A stretch of DNA of 64,000 bases from Clostridium sp. AF15-31 (GCF_003461625.1 NZ_QTXL01000005.1:62001-126000), one strand, 5' to 3'; shown: positions 45,665 to 55,374, numbered from the stretch's first letter. The notes: generated by a model from the sequence alone, not told the origin. Program-made: numbers and translations.

Positions 45665-47443
45665 CTAATCAAGTCCTGCCATATGAAGGATTGCCATCGC
45701 ATTTGTCGTTGTACATCTGCCATCCTTCTTCTTATAATCAAACTTTAACTGATCACCTTCATAGTACTCCTCAAAATGATAATTTGCTGCCGGCACTCCG
45801 CTCTCACTCTTCAGCTCACACAGTTCAAAATCGTGCGTAGATACAAGTGTCATGGAATGATCATCCGACAGCTTTCGGATCACCTGGGTTGCTCCTACAA
45901 TACGGTCTGCCGAATTTGTACCTTTAAATATCTCATCGATCAGACATAACATCGGCATTTCATTCTTCTTATATTCAACCATCGACTTGATCCGGAGTAT
46001 CTCTGCATAAAAGGTTGATATACCATTACTGACATCATCCGTCACGCGCATGGATGTAAATATCTTCATGTAATCTGCATGCATTTTCTCTGCGCATACC
46101 GGAGCTCCGGCATATGCAAGGATCAGGTTGATGCCAAGGGTTCGTAAAAATGTTGTCTTGCCGGACATGTTAGAACCGGTAATGATCGTAGCTCCCCCTT
46201 TAAAGGCTGCATCATTTGGAACTACCTTCGACGGATTGATCAACGGGTGACGCAAATTTTCTGCTGATACTTCTACTTTCTCATGTCTTGTCACCTCCGG
46301 ATAGGACACCTCTCTGGTACGGGCAAGTACTGCAAAGGATAACAATTCCTCCATTCTTGAAATCGCATGGATCCAGTCCTTCACCTGACTGCCATACTGG
46401 TCTCTCCACTTATCCATCATAATTCCAAGATGAAAATCCCATAAAAACAATCCACATAATACCTGATGTACGATTGGATTATAACGGATATTGAATGCTG
46501 CGCTGATACGCTCCAGCTTCTTTACAGCATTCAGTGCTCCGGAATCTGTAGAGATTGTATTCTTGATATCATTCAACAACTCTGAATCAAATGTTTCACC
46601 GGAGACCAGTTCAAACATCCGGATATAGTCATTGATCACATATCCAAATGAGATCATCGGCATAACCGCCTGTCCTGCAACACCTGATGTGATCCATGCA
46701 AACAGCAAAACTACAAAAAAGGAGATCAGGGAATATCCCAGATTGACTTTTCCCATAATACCCAGAATCAGAAGCACGATCGTTATCAACGGAAGCAGAA
46801 AACGAAGCACTTGGAAAATCTCCGGTATATGATCATCACTGGTACAATAGGCAACAAATTCATCGGATGAATATTTTTTCTTCTTTCCGGTTTCTGACTT
46901 CACACACAATGTCTCAAAGTCCATGGAGAAGTCATGCTTCTCTGCAAGCTCCTGTATCGCGATCTGACGTTTCGTTCTGTCCTCTGCCGCAAATTCAGGC
47001 TGTCTTAACGTTTCAGCAAGCATCTGCCTGCCATCCTCTGTTCCTGCCACACAGATAAACTGATAGATGGAATTCTTTCCCATAATATCCAGATCCTTTG
47101 CTACAAGATCATCATCGGTCAGATACTCGGAGCCATCTTCTGCGAACTCCTTCCAACTATCATCATAACGTTTCATATACCGCTCATATACGATCACCTT
47201 TGCTTTCGTATATTCCAGTTCCTCATTCAGCTTACCATGCCGGAACACCAGCAGTACAAAAATAACGACAGCCACGATACCTACTGCAAGAAACGGTATA
47301 TTGGAATCATATAGTCCGACGATCAGTCCGCCCAGCATCACAAGGAACATCAGGAACCGGATTGTACCAATATTGGAATAACTATGTTCCAGCTCCTTCT
47401 GTCTCTTTTTTAAATCTTCTAACTCTGTCTTAAATCGACCCAT
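45665..47443 (-). CDS. Membrane-associated MutS-family ATPase
   Basis: 592 residues. Two helices at about 27-68 and two more at about 215-260 are followed by a MutS core helical region and the MutS ATPase: Walker A TGSNMSGKTTFLRTLG near 424, Walker B LCLIDEIFKGTNSADRI, and HDFELCEL. The N-terminal mismatch-binding and connector domains are absent, so it is not a classical mismatch-repair MutS. Membrane MutS-like proteins of this type are common in Clostridia and their job is unknown. GGGGGAAG upstream. Confidence 0.88.
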   Translation of the reverse strand: MGRFKTELEDLKKRQKELEHSYSNIGTIRFLMFLVMLGGLIVGLYDSNIPFLAVGIVAVVIFVLLVFRHGKLNEELEYTKAKVIVYERYMKRYDDSWKEFAEDGSEYLTDDDLVAKDLDIMGKNSIYQFICVAGTEDGRQMLAETLRQPEFAAEDRTKRQIAIQELAEKHDFSMDFETLCVKSETGKKKKYSSDEFVAYCTSDDHIPEIFQVLRFLLPLITIVLLILGIMGKVNLGYSLISFFVVLLFAWITSGVAGQAVMPMISFGYVINDYIRMFELVSGETFDSELLNDIKNTISTDSGALNAVKKLERISAAFNIRYNPIVHQVLCGLFLWDFHLGIMMDKWRDQYGSQVKDWIHAISRMEELLSFAVLARTREVSYPEVTRHEKVEVSAENLRHPLINPSKVVPNDAAFKGGATIITGSNMSGKTTFLRTLGINLILAYAGAPVCAEKMHADYMKIFTSMRVTDDVSNGISTFYAEILRIKSMVEYKKNEMPMLCLIDEIFKGTNSADRIVGATQVIRKLSDDHSMTLVSTHDFELCELKSESGVPAANYHFEEYYEGDQLKFDYKKKDGRCTTTNAMAILHMAGLD

Positions 47444-47735
47444 TTTTCTTCCCCCTCTGATCTCTGCTATTTTTATTTGTTCTTAATTTTATCTTCATAT
47501 ATGTCCTTTCAATCCTCTTCCAGGAAAATCCTCACGCTGATCAATATACGATCATATATCTTTCAAAACTATAGCATACTTCATCTTATCAGGCAAATGT
47601 TAAAAGTTCGTGAAATCTGCCTGCATTCCCTTTTTGTTTATCATTGTTTTCTTGCTTTTTCCGTGTATACATATTAAAATTATGGAAACGTTATTTATAA
47701 CGACTTTACATCATATATAAAGGAGATTATGTATT
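47444..47735. promoter_or_regulatory. Divergent intergenic region
   Basis: 292 bp between the MutS-like gene and a small membrane-anchored gene. It is A/T-rich. A short palindrome CGTTAT-N2-ATAACG lies about 30 bp before the plus-strand ribosome site. No clear RNA structure. Confidence 0.3.
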
Positions 47736-48152
47736 ATGGGAAAAGGTAAATTATTCAAAGCCGCTGCTACGATCGCTGCGATCGGCGGTGTTTGCTATGT
47801 ATTCCGGGATAAGATTAAAAATTCTACTGTATACCAGTCATTGGATATGGATGACAAGGTAGAGAAAGTAAAAAATACGATTAAAGAAAAAATGCCTGCA
47901 AAGGAAGAACCGGAGCGTAATTATTTCTCTTTAGATGATGCTCCTGTGGAAGGAACAATCGATCAGCAGTCAGAAAACACCTCTGACATTTCGGCAGATA
48001 ATGCCAAACCGGAGGAAACAGAACATTCCACTGAAGAAGCAGCCACTGTTACAGAAGAAATTGAAAGCCCGATTCTTTATGAAAATGAAGGCTTATCCGA
48101 TGTATCAGAGGATCTCGATGTGATCGAAGAACAGGACAAACTGGATGTATAA
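47736..48152 (+). CDS. Small acidic membrane-anchored protein
   Basis: 138 residues. A short basic start (MGKGKLFKAAATIAAIGGVCYVF) forms one marginal hydrophobic segment, followed by a basic stretch (FRDKIKNSTVYQSL) and then a long acidic, low-complexity tail rich in Glu, Ser and Thr (60-138). The layout resembles YtxH-like envelope proteins, but I find no specific motif. AAGGAG upstream. Single gene ended by a strong terminator. Confidence 0.65.
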   Translation: MGKGKLFKAAATIAAIGGVCYVFRDKIKNSTVYQSLDMDDKVEKVKNTIKEKMPAKEEPERNYFSLDDAPVEGTIDQQSENTSDISADNAKPEETEHSTEEAATVTEEIESPILYENEGLSDVSEDLDVIEEQDKLDV

Positions 48153-48190
48153 GCACATCACCAAATGATTGCTTTGCAGTATAGCTATTA

Positions 48191-48246
48191 AAAAACGGGG
48201 CAGACCCGGTAACACTCCACTGTGTTATCCTATCTGTCCCGTTTTT
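48191..48246. terminator. Bidirectional terminator
   Basis: AAAAACGGG...CAGA (48191-48204) pairs with TCTG...CCCGTTTTT (48233-48246), with an inner GGTAACAC/GTGTTATCC stem, between convergent genes. It overlaps the last codons of the minus-strand gene. Confidence 0.8.
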
Positions 48247-49156
48247 TCTTTTGTATATATGGCAATATTGTATCCAGGATCTTCTCATCATGAAAATCAT
48301 GCTCAAATATTGCACCATTTGCATTTGAAATGATCAGCTTGTACACATCCCGCGGCGGCATCCATGGCAGTATTTTCTTTGTTTCCTTATGTCTGGAAAC
48401 CACATCGATATCCCGCAGCACAATGATATCCGTCCGGAATGGGGTCCAGATTACCAGATATTTTCTGGTCACATAACAATTTCCTGTTTCATAAACCAGT
48501 GCATCATGCAACTGACGGTTAATATCTCCTGTTAACAGCTTCTTGTCACGATATCCTTTCATCTGACGAATCTGTGGATGCTTCCATGGATAAAACCAGT
48601 ATACAATTCCCTCAATGATCGATAATATAATCACTGCAAATGCAATGATCAACGCAGCCTTTACGATCATATAAAATGTCTTTGGATAATCCACCTCACT
48701 GATCAGATAATCGTATGTGATAGTCTCTAACTGCTGCTGTTCGATTCCTACACTCTCCGCACATTCTGACAATATATAATTATATGCCGCAGGATCCTTC
48801 TTCAACTGTCCCTGCACCAGATAATCACAGATGATCGTCTCATCACTGTCAAGCAGAACAACCATAAATTTACCATTTACCCAGACATAATAATAACCGC
48901 CTACCCGTTCTCCATCTATCTCATAATCGTATCCCATATAGGTCAGCTTCTGAAACCGCATTTCTACATTAGTGGTGCCTGCATCATATAAGACTCCTAA
49001 TTGCTGCGGATCATCCACATGATAAAAATCCAGATTATTCAACAGATGAAAATGCCGCATACCGCCAACGATCAGCAACATGATCACGATCGTAGGCAGT
49101 AATGACATTCCTGTATTCTTTAATAATAATATATTTAACTTCTTGTTCTCTAGCAT
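48230..49156 (-). CDS. Two-helix membrane protein of unknown function
   Basis: 308 residues. A helix at 16-35, an extracytoplasmic region of about 120 residues (VDDPQQLGVLYDAGTTNVEM, GGYYYVWVNGKFMVVLLDSD), a second helix at about 163-190 and a C-terminal cytoplasmic domain of about 110 residues (NCYVTRKYLVIWTPFRTDIIVL) that resembles a PH-like beta fold. Not recognised further. It starts 7 bp after the TPM gene, without a clear ribosome site, and completes a three-gene cassette. Confidence 0.65.
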   Translation of the reverse strand: MLENKKLNILLLKNTGMSLLPTIVIMLLIVGGMRHFHLLNNLDFYHVDDPQQLGVLYDAGTTNVEMRFQKLTYMGYDYEIDGERVGGYYYVWVNGKFMVVLLDSDETIICDYLVQGQLKKDPAAYNYILSECAESVGIEQQQLETITYDYLISEVDYPKTFYMIVKAALIIAFAVIILSIIEGIVYWFYPWKHPQIRQMKGYRDKKLLTGDINRQLHDALVYETGNCYVTRKYLVIWTPFRTDIIVLRDIDVVSRHKETKKILPWMPPRDVYKLIISNANGAIFEHDFHDEKILDTILPYIQKKKRDR

Positions 49157-49162
49157 TTCGTT

Positions 49163-50053
49163 TTAAAAATGGCTTCCGCCACCACCGTGGCTGCCGCCTC
49201 CTCCACCGCTGCTGCCGCCTCCGCCGCTGCTGGATGATTCGATCTTAACACTGGTAACTTCCTTGCGGACAAATATATCCCTTCTGTCCAGTACCTGCGC
49301 ATTTCCATTTACATATGTATTCAGATTAGTTGTCGTTTCGCCTGCCTTCTTTGACATATTCGTTATAAAGAATATAGCTCCACAGATCAACACCAGAATC
49401 ACAATATAAAATGGGGGAATCTTCAGGCCGCCACCACTGGAGCTCTTCATACACTGTACCGCCCCCTGGATCATAGTTGCAAACCCCTTCTCTGCATCCT
49501 CTCTCAGGTACTTGCCACCTTTCTCTGTTAGGCTGGATGCTTTGGAATCACTGATCCTTGCTCTGACTCTTGTTCCTGTTGTGCTCATCCATACATCACC
49601 AGCTTCATAATTTGCAGCTATAATGATGCTGTCGCTTGGTACATAGCCATCGCTGGTGCTCCGGTTACTTTGTGGGTTGTATTCCCAGTTTTCCCAACCA
49701 AAGCGTTCCTGCTCACTGAAGCTCTTGGCAACTGTCTTGATTGCCTCAAATTCTTCATAATAAGTATCGTCCATATAAGTACCGAACATACTCTGTGCCT
49801 GTGCATTATCGATCGTCATTACAACGATATCCATGCCTGTTTTGTCTTCCCATTTTGCAATCTTTTTTTCCAGTGACTGTTCCTCATTGCCTGTCAGTTT
49901 ATCTGCATAATCAAACACACGCTGATCTGTCCTGCATTCCGTATTACTCCGTGCATCATGCTTCAGATTGCTGTTTGAAACGATCAGTCCCATGATCATA
50001 AATACAATACCGATCGCAAATAATATAAGAACTGTTATCCTGAATTTTTTCAT
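49163..50053 (-). CDS. TPM-domain membrane protein with Gly/Ser/His tail
   Basis: 296 residues. N-terminal helix 8-27, then a TPM (YgcG/Psb32-type) domain (VFDYADKLTGNEEQSLEKKI, GMDIVVMTIDNA), a second helix at about 215-235, and a tail SGGGGSSGGGGGSHGGGGSH F typical of YgcG proteins. The TPM domain is extracytoplasmic. Its stop TAA directly abuts the start of this gene's upstream partner reading frame (TAA-ATG with the zinc-ribbon gene), so the two are coupled. The catalytic role is uncertain. Confidence 0.8.
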   Translation of the reverse strand: MKKFRITVLILFAIGIVFMIMGLIVSNSNLKHDARSNTECRTDQRVFDYADKLTGNEEQSLEKKIAKWEDKTGMDIVVMTIDNAQAQSMFGTYMDDTYYEEFEAIKTVAKSFSEQERFGWENWEYNPQSNRSTSDGYVPSDSIIIAANYEAGDVWMSTTGTRVRARISDSKASSLTEKGGKYLREDAEKGFATMIQGAVQCMKSSSGGGLKIPPFYIVILVLICGAIFFITNMSKKAGETTTNLNTYVNGNAQVLDRRDIFVRKEVTSVKIESSSSGGGGSSGGGGGSHGGGGSHF

Positions 50054-51040
50054 TTACAACACCTCCAGAAGCATAGCAATTCCACTGGCACAAGCCGCAA
50101 CCGATGCAGCAAATGCTGCTGTCAGTCCGATTGCACGGCTGACACTTCTTGGCGGAGTTCCAACACACTTTCCAGTCTGGCCATTTACATAAAACATATA
50201 ATTCTGTCCTTGATACCGATATTCATAAATCCACACCGGCATCAAAGCAAATTTATTTCCAAGCAACTGATTATTGGCATTCATGTTTTTAGTCAACAAC
50301 GAATTATATCCACTGGCTTCACTTTTTGCCCACTCCATGGATGTATCGTTGATCTTTTTAACCGCACGTCCGGATAACTGATCTGGGGTATAATTATAAA
50401 CCTCTGCCTCAAAGCCTGACATGAACTTATTATCATGCTTTAACAGCGCATCATATCCATAAGGCTCCATCAGGTCCATAATTCCATCCGGCATCTCGAC
50501 TGATGCATCAACCGGAATTCCGTTGTATTTGATATGCAATTTCCGGTATACATCAAAATAAGATGTCTCCGTGTATCTCGTATCTCCGGATGTCCATGTC
50601 CGCACCTTCGTACCTATTGCGGTATAATCAACATTGGAATCAAAATCATATATCCAGAATGGAACATATACTCCGCGAAGCTTTTCCAGTGTCTTTGTCG
50701 ATAAAAAGTCCGCTGGCAGGAATAACTTCTTTCCAAATTCTTCCTTTAGTTTCTCTTCTGCAAGACGTTTTGAAAACTTAAATGGCAGGATCATATCCGG
50801 TCCATACGGATACACCACAAAGTCATCTCTGATCAGAAATGTACCACAGGCTGGACATTTTCCTGCTGAACCATATTCATTCCGATATGTGATCTGTGAT
50901 CCGCAGGACGGACAGATCATCGGTGTCTCCGACGGTATACTCTGCTCACAGTCACTTCCACCACAGCTCAGGCATTTCATATGTCCACTTTGTGGATCAA
51001 ATACAACATTTCCACCACAGTTTACACATTTATAAATCAT
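50054..51040 (-). CDS. Zinc-ribbon protein with C-terminal membrane helix
   Basis: 328 residues from MIYKCVNCGGNVVFDPQSG; AGGAG lies 11 bases upstream. Three CxxC ribbon modules in the first 75 residues (CVNCGG, CLSCGG, CPSCGS, CPACGT) may form two TFIIB-like or rubredoxin-like knuckles. A central beta-rich domain (YVPFWIYDFDSNVDYTAIG, MPVWIYEYRYQGQNYMFYVN) ends in a helix near 300-325. NCBI-type annotation would be TFIIB-type zinc ribbon protein. It heads the ribbon-TPM-membrane cassette, which suggests a joint envelope role. Confidence 0.7.
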   Translation of the reverse strand: MIYKCVNCGGNVVFDPQSGHMKCLSCGGSDCEQSIPSETPMICPSCGSQITYRNEYGSAGKCPACGTFLIRDDFVVYPYGPDMILPFKFSKRLAEEKLKEEFGKKLFLPADFLSTKTLEKLRGVYVPFWIYDFDSNVDYTAIGTKVRTWTSGDTRYTETSYFDVYRKLHIKYNGIPVDASVEMPDGIMDLMEPYGYDALLKHDNKFMSGFEAEVYNYTPDQLSGRAVKKINDTSMEWAKSEASGYNSLLTKNMNANNQLLGNKFALMPVWIYEYRYQGQNYMFYVNGQTGKCVGTPPRSVSRAIGLTAAFAASVAACASGIAMLLEVL

Positions 51041-51096
51041 ACTGTTATCTTCTCCTGTTTTTACCCCTTTATAAGCGCTTTTGCGTTCATTATTTC

Positions 51097-51153
51097 GTGA
51101 GCATAACTCACTCAATGCATTCGAAAAATCGTCCTTACAAGCAAGCGATTTTT
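51097..51153. other. Two hairpins in the divergent intergenic region
   Basis: GTGAG/CTCAC (51097-51101, 51107-51111) and AAAAATCG/CGATTTTT (51124-51131, 51146-51153) lie between divergent genes where no terminator is expected. They may be operators or leader structures for the zinc-ribbon gene. Confidence 0.4.
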
Positions 51154-51262
51154 CACCATTATATCATATCTATGGTTTTTTCGTATATTGTTTTTGTATT
51201 TTTGTCACATTTGTCTTTCCCCGGAATACTCTATAGCATAAAGAAAATTGGAGGTATTTACC

Positions 51263-51514
51263 ATGAGTGATTTATCAGCAACACAGTGCGGTTGTGGAAA
51301 AAATGGAATGTTTGGTTTTGGTGGAGGCAGCAGCTGCTCTTGCATCATCATCCTTCTTCTTCTCTTCTCCTGCTGCGGAAATGGTTTTGGAAATGACTGT
51401 GGCTGTGGCGGCGGAAGTAATGGCTGTGACTGCATCTGGATCATCCTGATTCTCCTTTGCTGCTGTGGTGGATGCGGCAATGGAAATGACTGCGGTTGTG
51501 GCTGTGGATGCTAA
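51263..51514 (+). CDS. High-cysteine HCB-type small hydrophobic protein
   Basis: 83 residues from MSDLSATQCGCGKNG; GGAGG precedes this ATG and the in-frame ATG five codons upstream is rejected. Two hydrophobic stretches (CIIILLLLFSCC, CIWIILILLCCCGGC) alternate with Gly/Asn/Cys-rich segments, with about 20 cysteines, ending in CGCGCGC. It matches what is annotated in Lachnospiraceae as chorion-class high-cysteine HCB protein 13. Spore-coat or envelope cross-linking is a reasonable guess; no enzyme motif exists. Confidence 0.8.
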   Translation: MSDLSATQCGCGKNGMFGFGGGSSCSCIIILLLLFSCCGNGFGNDCGCGGGSNGCDCIWIILILLCCCGGCGNGNDCGCGCGC

Positions 51515-51600
51515 CAGCAACCATTCCCTTTCATTTCAAAATGATGCGGGAACATATGAAATGCGATCAGTGACCATTTCACCAATATAACAAGCATGCT

Positions 51601-51639
51601 ACCGGAATTGTCCCATGCCTTACCGCTGGCAGTTCCGGT
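51601..51639 (+). terminator. Hairpin after the HCB-type gene
   Basis: ACCGGAA (51601-51607) pairs with TTCCGGT (51633-51639), loop of 25 bases, weak T tail. The rest of 51515-51784 shows no gene. Confidence 0.45.
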
Positions 51640-51784
51640 TATTCTTGCAGCATCCATTTTCTGTTTATTATGCATAATTACACCTGACTATTCATAAATA
51701 ACACTATGAAACTTATAACAGAAAACGGGTAACCGGCTAACCATCCGGAAACATCCGTATCACAGTACTCATAAGGAGATTTCC

Positions 51785-52396
51785 ATGAATCAGATTCCGC
51801 ACTCCCATCCACTTGACAAATTAATATCGGATGACCGTCTGTTTCTTCTGGAAGCAATCCTACCCTTTGTGGAAGGACCTATGCGCATGCCACTCGTTAT
51901 CTATCTGAAAATGATGGAACTCCAACAGATCATGCGTGTGATCAACAATCAGTCCTATATCCGTCAGTGTGATTTCAACCGTGATCTTCATAATCAAAAT
52001 GATATTCTGGCATCGCTGGCCCAGTGTGGCTTTCCGGATATCGCCGATCAGATGAAAAATATGCAGCAGGCAATGAATATGATGCAGGTTATGAATGCCA
52101 TGAACCGGACCGATTCTGAGTTTCCGGATTTTCAAAGCATTTTCCAGTCTTATGACCAAACCGTTCAAGCTGAGCCAGATAACACATCTATATCCACAGA
52201 TACAGAATATACAAATAATAATCCGTCCATACAGGGGAACAGAACAGATGAGAAAATTCACGATTCCTCCACACATGAAAACACGAAAAATACCAGTACG
52301 ACTGATCAATCATTATCCCAACATAGCGACAATTCCATAGATCACATCATGCAGTTGTTACAGGAATACGACACAAACACCCGGTCTGCAACCTGA
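51785..52396 (+). CDS. Unknown protein, Met/Gln-rich helical core with hydrophilic tail
   Basis: 203 residues, AAGGAG upstream. Residues 1-110 are helical (LISDDRLFLLEAILPFVEG, KMMELQQIMRVINNQ, QMKNMQQAMNMMQVMNAMN); residues 115-203 are Ser/Thr/Asn/Asp-rich and disordered-looking, ending in a short helix IDHIMQLLQEYD. The family is not recognised. It is followed 77 bp later by an 85-residue protein that shares the LM-x-L-x-x-I-I/Q flavour and the same orientation, so the two probably act together. Confidence 0.6.
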   Translation: MNQIPHSHPLDKLISDDRLFLLEAILPFVEGPMRMPLVIYLKMMELQQIMRVINNQSYIRQCDFNRDLHNQNDILASLAQCGFPDIADQMKNMQQAMNMMQVMNAMNRTDSEFPDFQSIFQSYDQTVQAEPDNTSISTDTEYTNNNPSIQGNRTDEKIHDSSTHENTKNTSTTDQSLSQHSDNSIDHIMQLLQEYDTNTRSAT

Positions 52397-52473
52397 CCGG
52401 TCATTATAGATTATAAATACATATAACCGGAATCAAAATAAATCCTATAAAACAGAAAGGACGATCCATTGCC

Positions 52474-52731
52474 ATGAATCAATTTGAAAACGATCCCCGT
52501 CTGAAAAACCTTATGCCCCTGAAACGTCAGATTATTCTGGAACTTGCAAACGGTTCCCACAATGCTACTATGGAACAGATGCTTCCTCAGATCATGCAGT
52601 TAAACCGGGAGCTTCAAAAACGTAATCTTTCTTTCTCAAAAGAGGAATCCAATCTCATCATGGATATTATGATGGAACAGGCTTCCCCTGCTGAACGCCA
52701 GAAGATCGCCATGTTCCGTAATTTCCTGTAA
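52474..52731 (+). CDS. Small helical protein of unknown function
   Basis: 85 residues (MNQFENDPRLKNLMPLKRQI), AAAGGA upstream. Predicted as four short helices, with KRNLSFSKEESNLIMDIMMEQ and ASPAERQKIAMF. No family recognised. Its stop codon lies at the first bases of a 23-bp terminator stem. Clostridial sporulation loci carry similar small helical proteins, but there is no direct evidence here. Confidence 0.6.
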   Translation: MNQFENDPRLKNLMPLKRQIILELANGSHNATMEQMLPQIMQLNRELQKRNLSFSKEESNLIMDIMMEQASPAERQKIAMFRNFL

Positions 52732-52798
52732 AATATAAATACAAAATAAGCAGCTTTACCTGCCTTGCAGGCACACTGCTTATTTTGTATTTATATTT
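52731..52798 (+). terminator. Terminator core repeat, copy 1
   Basis: A 23-bp perfect stem (52731-52753 with 52776-52798) surrounds an inner CCTGC/GCAGG hairpin. The inner 30 bases recur almost unchanged at 52909-52939, while the outer arms differ. Confidence 0.85.
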
Positions 52799-52845
52799 AT
52801 GAAATAATATGATTTCTACGTTCTTCGAACTCCCGAACTCATCCC

Positions 52846-52894
52846 ACAACATGCGCATTCCGAGCATCCGCTCTACATGCTTATGTTGTTTTTT
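52846..52894 (+). terminator. Second terminator hairpin
   Basis: ACAACAT (52846-52852) pairs with ATGTTGT (52883-52889), with an inner GCAT/ATGC, followed by TTTTT (to 52894): a classical plus-strand intrinsic terminator between the two copies of the core repeat. Confidence 0.75.
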
Positions 52895-52896
52895 CC

Positions 52897-52952
52897 GTCA
52901 AATAAATAAGCAGCTTTGCCTGCCTTGCAGGCACACTGCTTATTTGCTTGAC
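52897..52952 (-). terminator. Terminator core repeat, copy 2 (leuS end)
   Basis: Outer arm GTCAAATAAATAAGCAG (52897-52913) pairs with 52936-52952 with two imperfect positions; the inner hairpin is the same as copy 1. It lies 4 bp beyond the leuS stop. Confidence 0.8.
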
Positions 52953-52956
52953 AGAT

Positions 52957-55374
52957 TTATTTCATCACAATGTTTACAATTCTTCCCGGTACATAAATTT
53001 CTTTTACGATATTGCCAGTCAGCTTGTCTGCGATAGCTTCTTTTGCCTTTGCAATAACATCATCCTTTGGATCAGCCTTATTGATTGAAAGAGTTGCTTT
53101 CATCTTACCATTGATCTGGACTGCAATCTCTACTGTAGACTCAACAGTCTTTGCCTCATCAAATGTTGGCCATGATGCCTGATAAAGATATCCATCGTAA
53201 CCAAGAATACTCCACATTTCCTCTGTGATATGTGGTGCAACCGGATTCAATAATGTAAGGAGTGTCTTCATCTCACCCTTTGTCACTGCATTCTTCTTAT
53301 AGAAATCATTTACAAGTGCCATCATAGCAGCAATAGCTGTATTATACTTCAGATTCTCAAAGTCAGTTGAAACCTTCTTGATCGTCTGATGCATCTTTGT
53401 CTCCATATCCTTAGAGTAAGCATCACCATCTACTACGATATCCTGCAGTTTCCATACTCTCTCAAGGAAACGACGACATCCCTTTACACCATCATCTGAC
53501 CATGATGCAGCAAGATCAAAGGCTCCAATGAACATCTCATATGTTCTTAATGTATCTGCACCATATGCATTTACAATATCATCCGGATTTACAACATTTC
53601 CTCTGGACTTACTCATCTTCTCGCCATTCTCACCAAGGATCATACCATGGGAAGTACGCTTCTGATATGGTTCCGGTGTAGGAACAACGCCCTGATCATA
53701 CAGGAATTTATGCCAGAATCTGGAATAAAGCAGATGAAGTGTTGTATGCTCCATACCACCATTGTACCAGTCAACCGGCAGCCAGTATTTTAATGCTTCC
53801 TTGCTTGCAAGTGCCTCTGTATTCTTTGGATCCGTGTATCTCAAGAAATACCACGATGAACCAGCCCACTGAGGCATGGTATCTGTCTCACGCTTTGCAG
53901 GACCTCCACAACATGGGCACTTCACATTTACCCAATCCGTCATAGCTGCAAGTGGAGATTCTCCATTATCCGTTGGCATATAGCTCTCTACCTCCGGAAG
54001 CATCAGCGGAAGTTCACTTTCATCAAGAGGTACATAGCCACATTTATCACAATGAATGATCGGAATTGGCTCGCCCCAGTATCTCTGACGGGAGAAAACC
54101 CAGTCACGGAGCTTATAATTAACTTTTGCCTTACCGATTTTCTTTTCTTCCAGGAACTCGATCATCTTCTCTTTTGCATCTTTTACCTGTAAACCATTTA
54201 AGAAGCCGGAATTGATCAGAACACCTGTTGCAACATCTGTAAATGCTGCTTCATTGATATCTACTTCTTCTCCATCCTTTGCTACAACCTGAATCAGCGG
54301 CAGATTGAATTTCTTTGCAAATTCCCAGTCTCTTTCGTCATGTGCAGGAACCGCCATGATCGCACCTGTACCATATGACATCAGTACATAATCGGATACC
54401 CAGATCGGGATCTCTTTCTCATTTACAGGATTGATTGCTACCAGACCATCAATAGCTACACCGGTCTTATCCTTTGCAAGCTCAGAACGCTCAAAATCAG
54501 ACTTTCTGGCAGCCTGCTCTCTGTAGCTTTCGATCTCAGACCAGTTCTTGATCTCATCTTTATATTTATCAAGCAATGGATGCTCCGGTGATACAACCAT
54601 ATAGGTTGCTCCAAATAATGTATCACATCTGGTTGTGTAGATACGAAGCTTATCTTCTTTTCCTTTGATCTGGAAATCCACTTCTGCACCTGTAGAACGT
54701 CCGATCCAGTTCTTCTGTGATACCTTCACACGCTCAATATAATCAACAGTATCGAGACCTTCGATCAGCTTATCTGCATATTCTGTGATCTTTAACATCC
54801 ATTCAGATTTGACCTTACGGACAACCGGTGCACCACAACGCTCACAGACACCATTTACAACTTCCTCATTTGCAAGACCAACCTTACAGGATGTACACCA
54901 GTTGATCGGCATTTCTTTCTTATATGCCAGACCTGCCTTGAATAACTTCAGGAAGATCCACTGTGTCCATTTGTAATATTCCGGATCCGTTGTATTGATC
55001 TCACGATCCCAGTCAAATGAATATCCAAGGGAATGAAGCTGTGCCTTAAATCTTGCTACGTTATTCTTTGTTACTTCCTTTGGATGGATCTTGTTCTTGA
55101 TCGCATAATTCTCGGTCGGAAGTCCAAATGCATCCCAACCCATTGGATAAAGAACATTATAGCCCTGCATTCTTCTCTTTCTGGCTACAATATCGAGTGC
55201 TGTATATGGCCTTGGATGACCAACATGAAGTCCCTGTCCGGATGGATATGGGAACTCAACTAATGCGTAATATTTTGGTTTACTGTAATCATCTGTTGCA
55301 GCAAAAGCCTTGTTATCATCCCAGACCTTCTGCCACTTCTTCTCAACAACTTTATGATTATATGCTGTTGCCAT
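52957..55374 (-). CDS. leuS: Leucyl-tRNA synthetase
   Basis: 805 residues. Class-I motifs [19 protein letters not shown] (HIGH type) and [15 protein letters not shown] (KMSKS) are clear. The editing (CP1) domain carries the DERDWEFA segment, and a zinc-type [12 protein letters not shown] and CERCG pair is present. It charges tRNA-Leu. Normal length for the bacterial enzyme. AGGAGG upstream, 90 bp after efp with a hairpin between. No T-box leader is seen, which is notable because leuS in Firmicutes often has one. Confidence 0.97.
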   Translation of the reverse strand: MATAYNHKVVEKKWQKVWDDNKAFAATDDYSKPKYYALVEFPYPSGQGLHVGHPRPYTALDIVARKRRMQGYNVLYPMGWDAFGLPTENYAIKNKIHPKEVTKNNVARFKAQLHSLGYSFDWDREINTTDPEYYKWTQWIFLKLFKAGLAYKKEMPINWCTSCKVGLANEEVVNGVCERCGAPVVRKVKSEWMLKITEYADKLIEGLDTVDYIERVKVSQKNWIGRSTGAEVDFQIKGKEDKLRIYTTRCDTLFGATYMVVSPEHPLLDKYKDEIKNWSEIESYREQAARKSDFERSELAKDKTGVAIDGLVAINPVNEKEIPIWVSDYVLMSYGTGAIMAVPAHDERDWEFAKKFNLPLIQVVAKDGEEVDINEAAFTDVATGVLINSGFLNGLQVKDAKEKMIEFLEEKKIGKAKVNYKLRDWVFSRQRYWGEPIPIIHCDKCGYVPLDESELPLMLPEVESYMPTDNGESPLAAMTDWVNVKCPCCGGPAKRETDTMPQWAGSSWYFLRYTDPKNTEALASKEALKYWLPVDWYNGGMEHTTLHLLYSRFWHKFLYDQGVVPTPEPYQKRTSHGMILGENGEKMSKSRGNVVNPDDIVNAYGADTLRTYEMFIGAFDLAASWSDDGVKGCRRFLERVWKLQDIVVDGDAYSKDMETKMHQTIKKVSTDFENLKYNTAIAAMMALVNDFYKKNAVTKGEMKTLLTLLNPVAPHITEEMWSILGYDGYLYQASWPTFDEAKTVESTVEIAVQINGKMKATLSINKADPKDDVIAKAKEAIADKLTGNIVKEIYVPGRIVNIVMK

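Noticed and set aside
45665..47443. Classical mismatch-repair MutS
   Set aside because: Lacks the N-terminal mismatch-binding domain and has transmembrane segments.
51275..51520. Ala/Thr-rich minus-strand frame
   Set aside because: Antisense shadow of the high-cysteine gene, which has a proper ribosome site.
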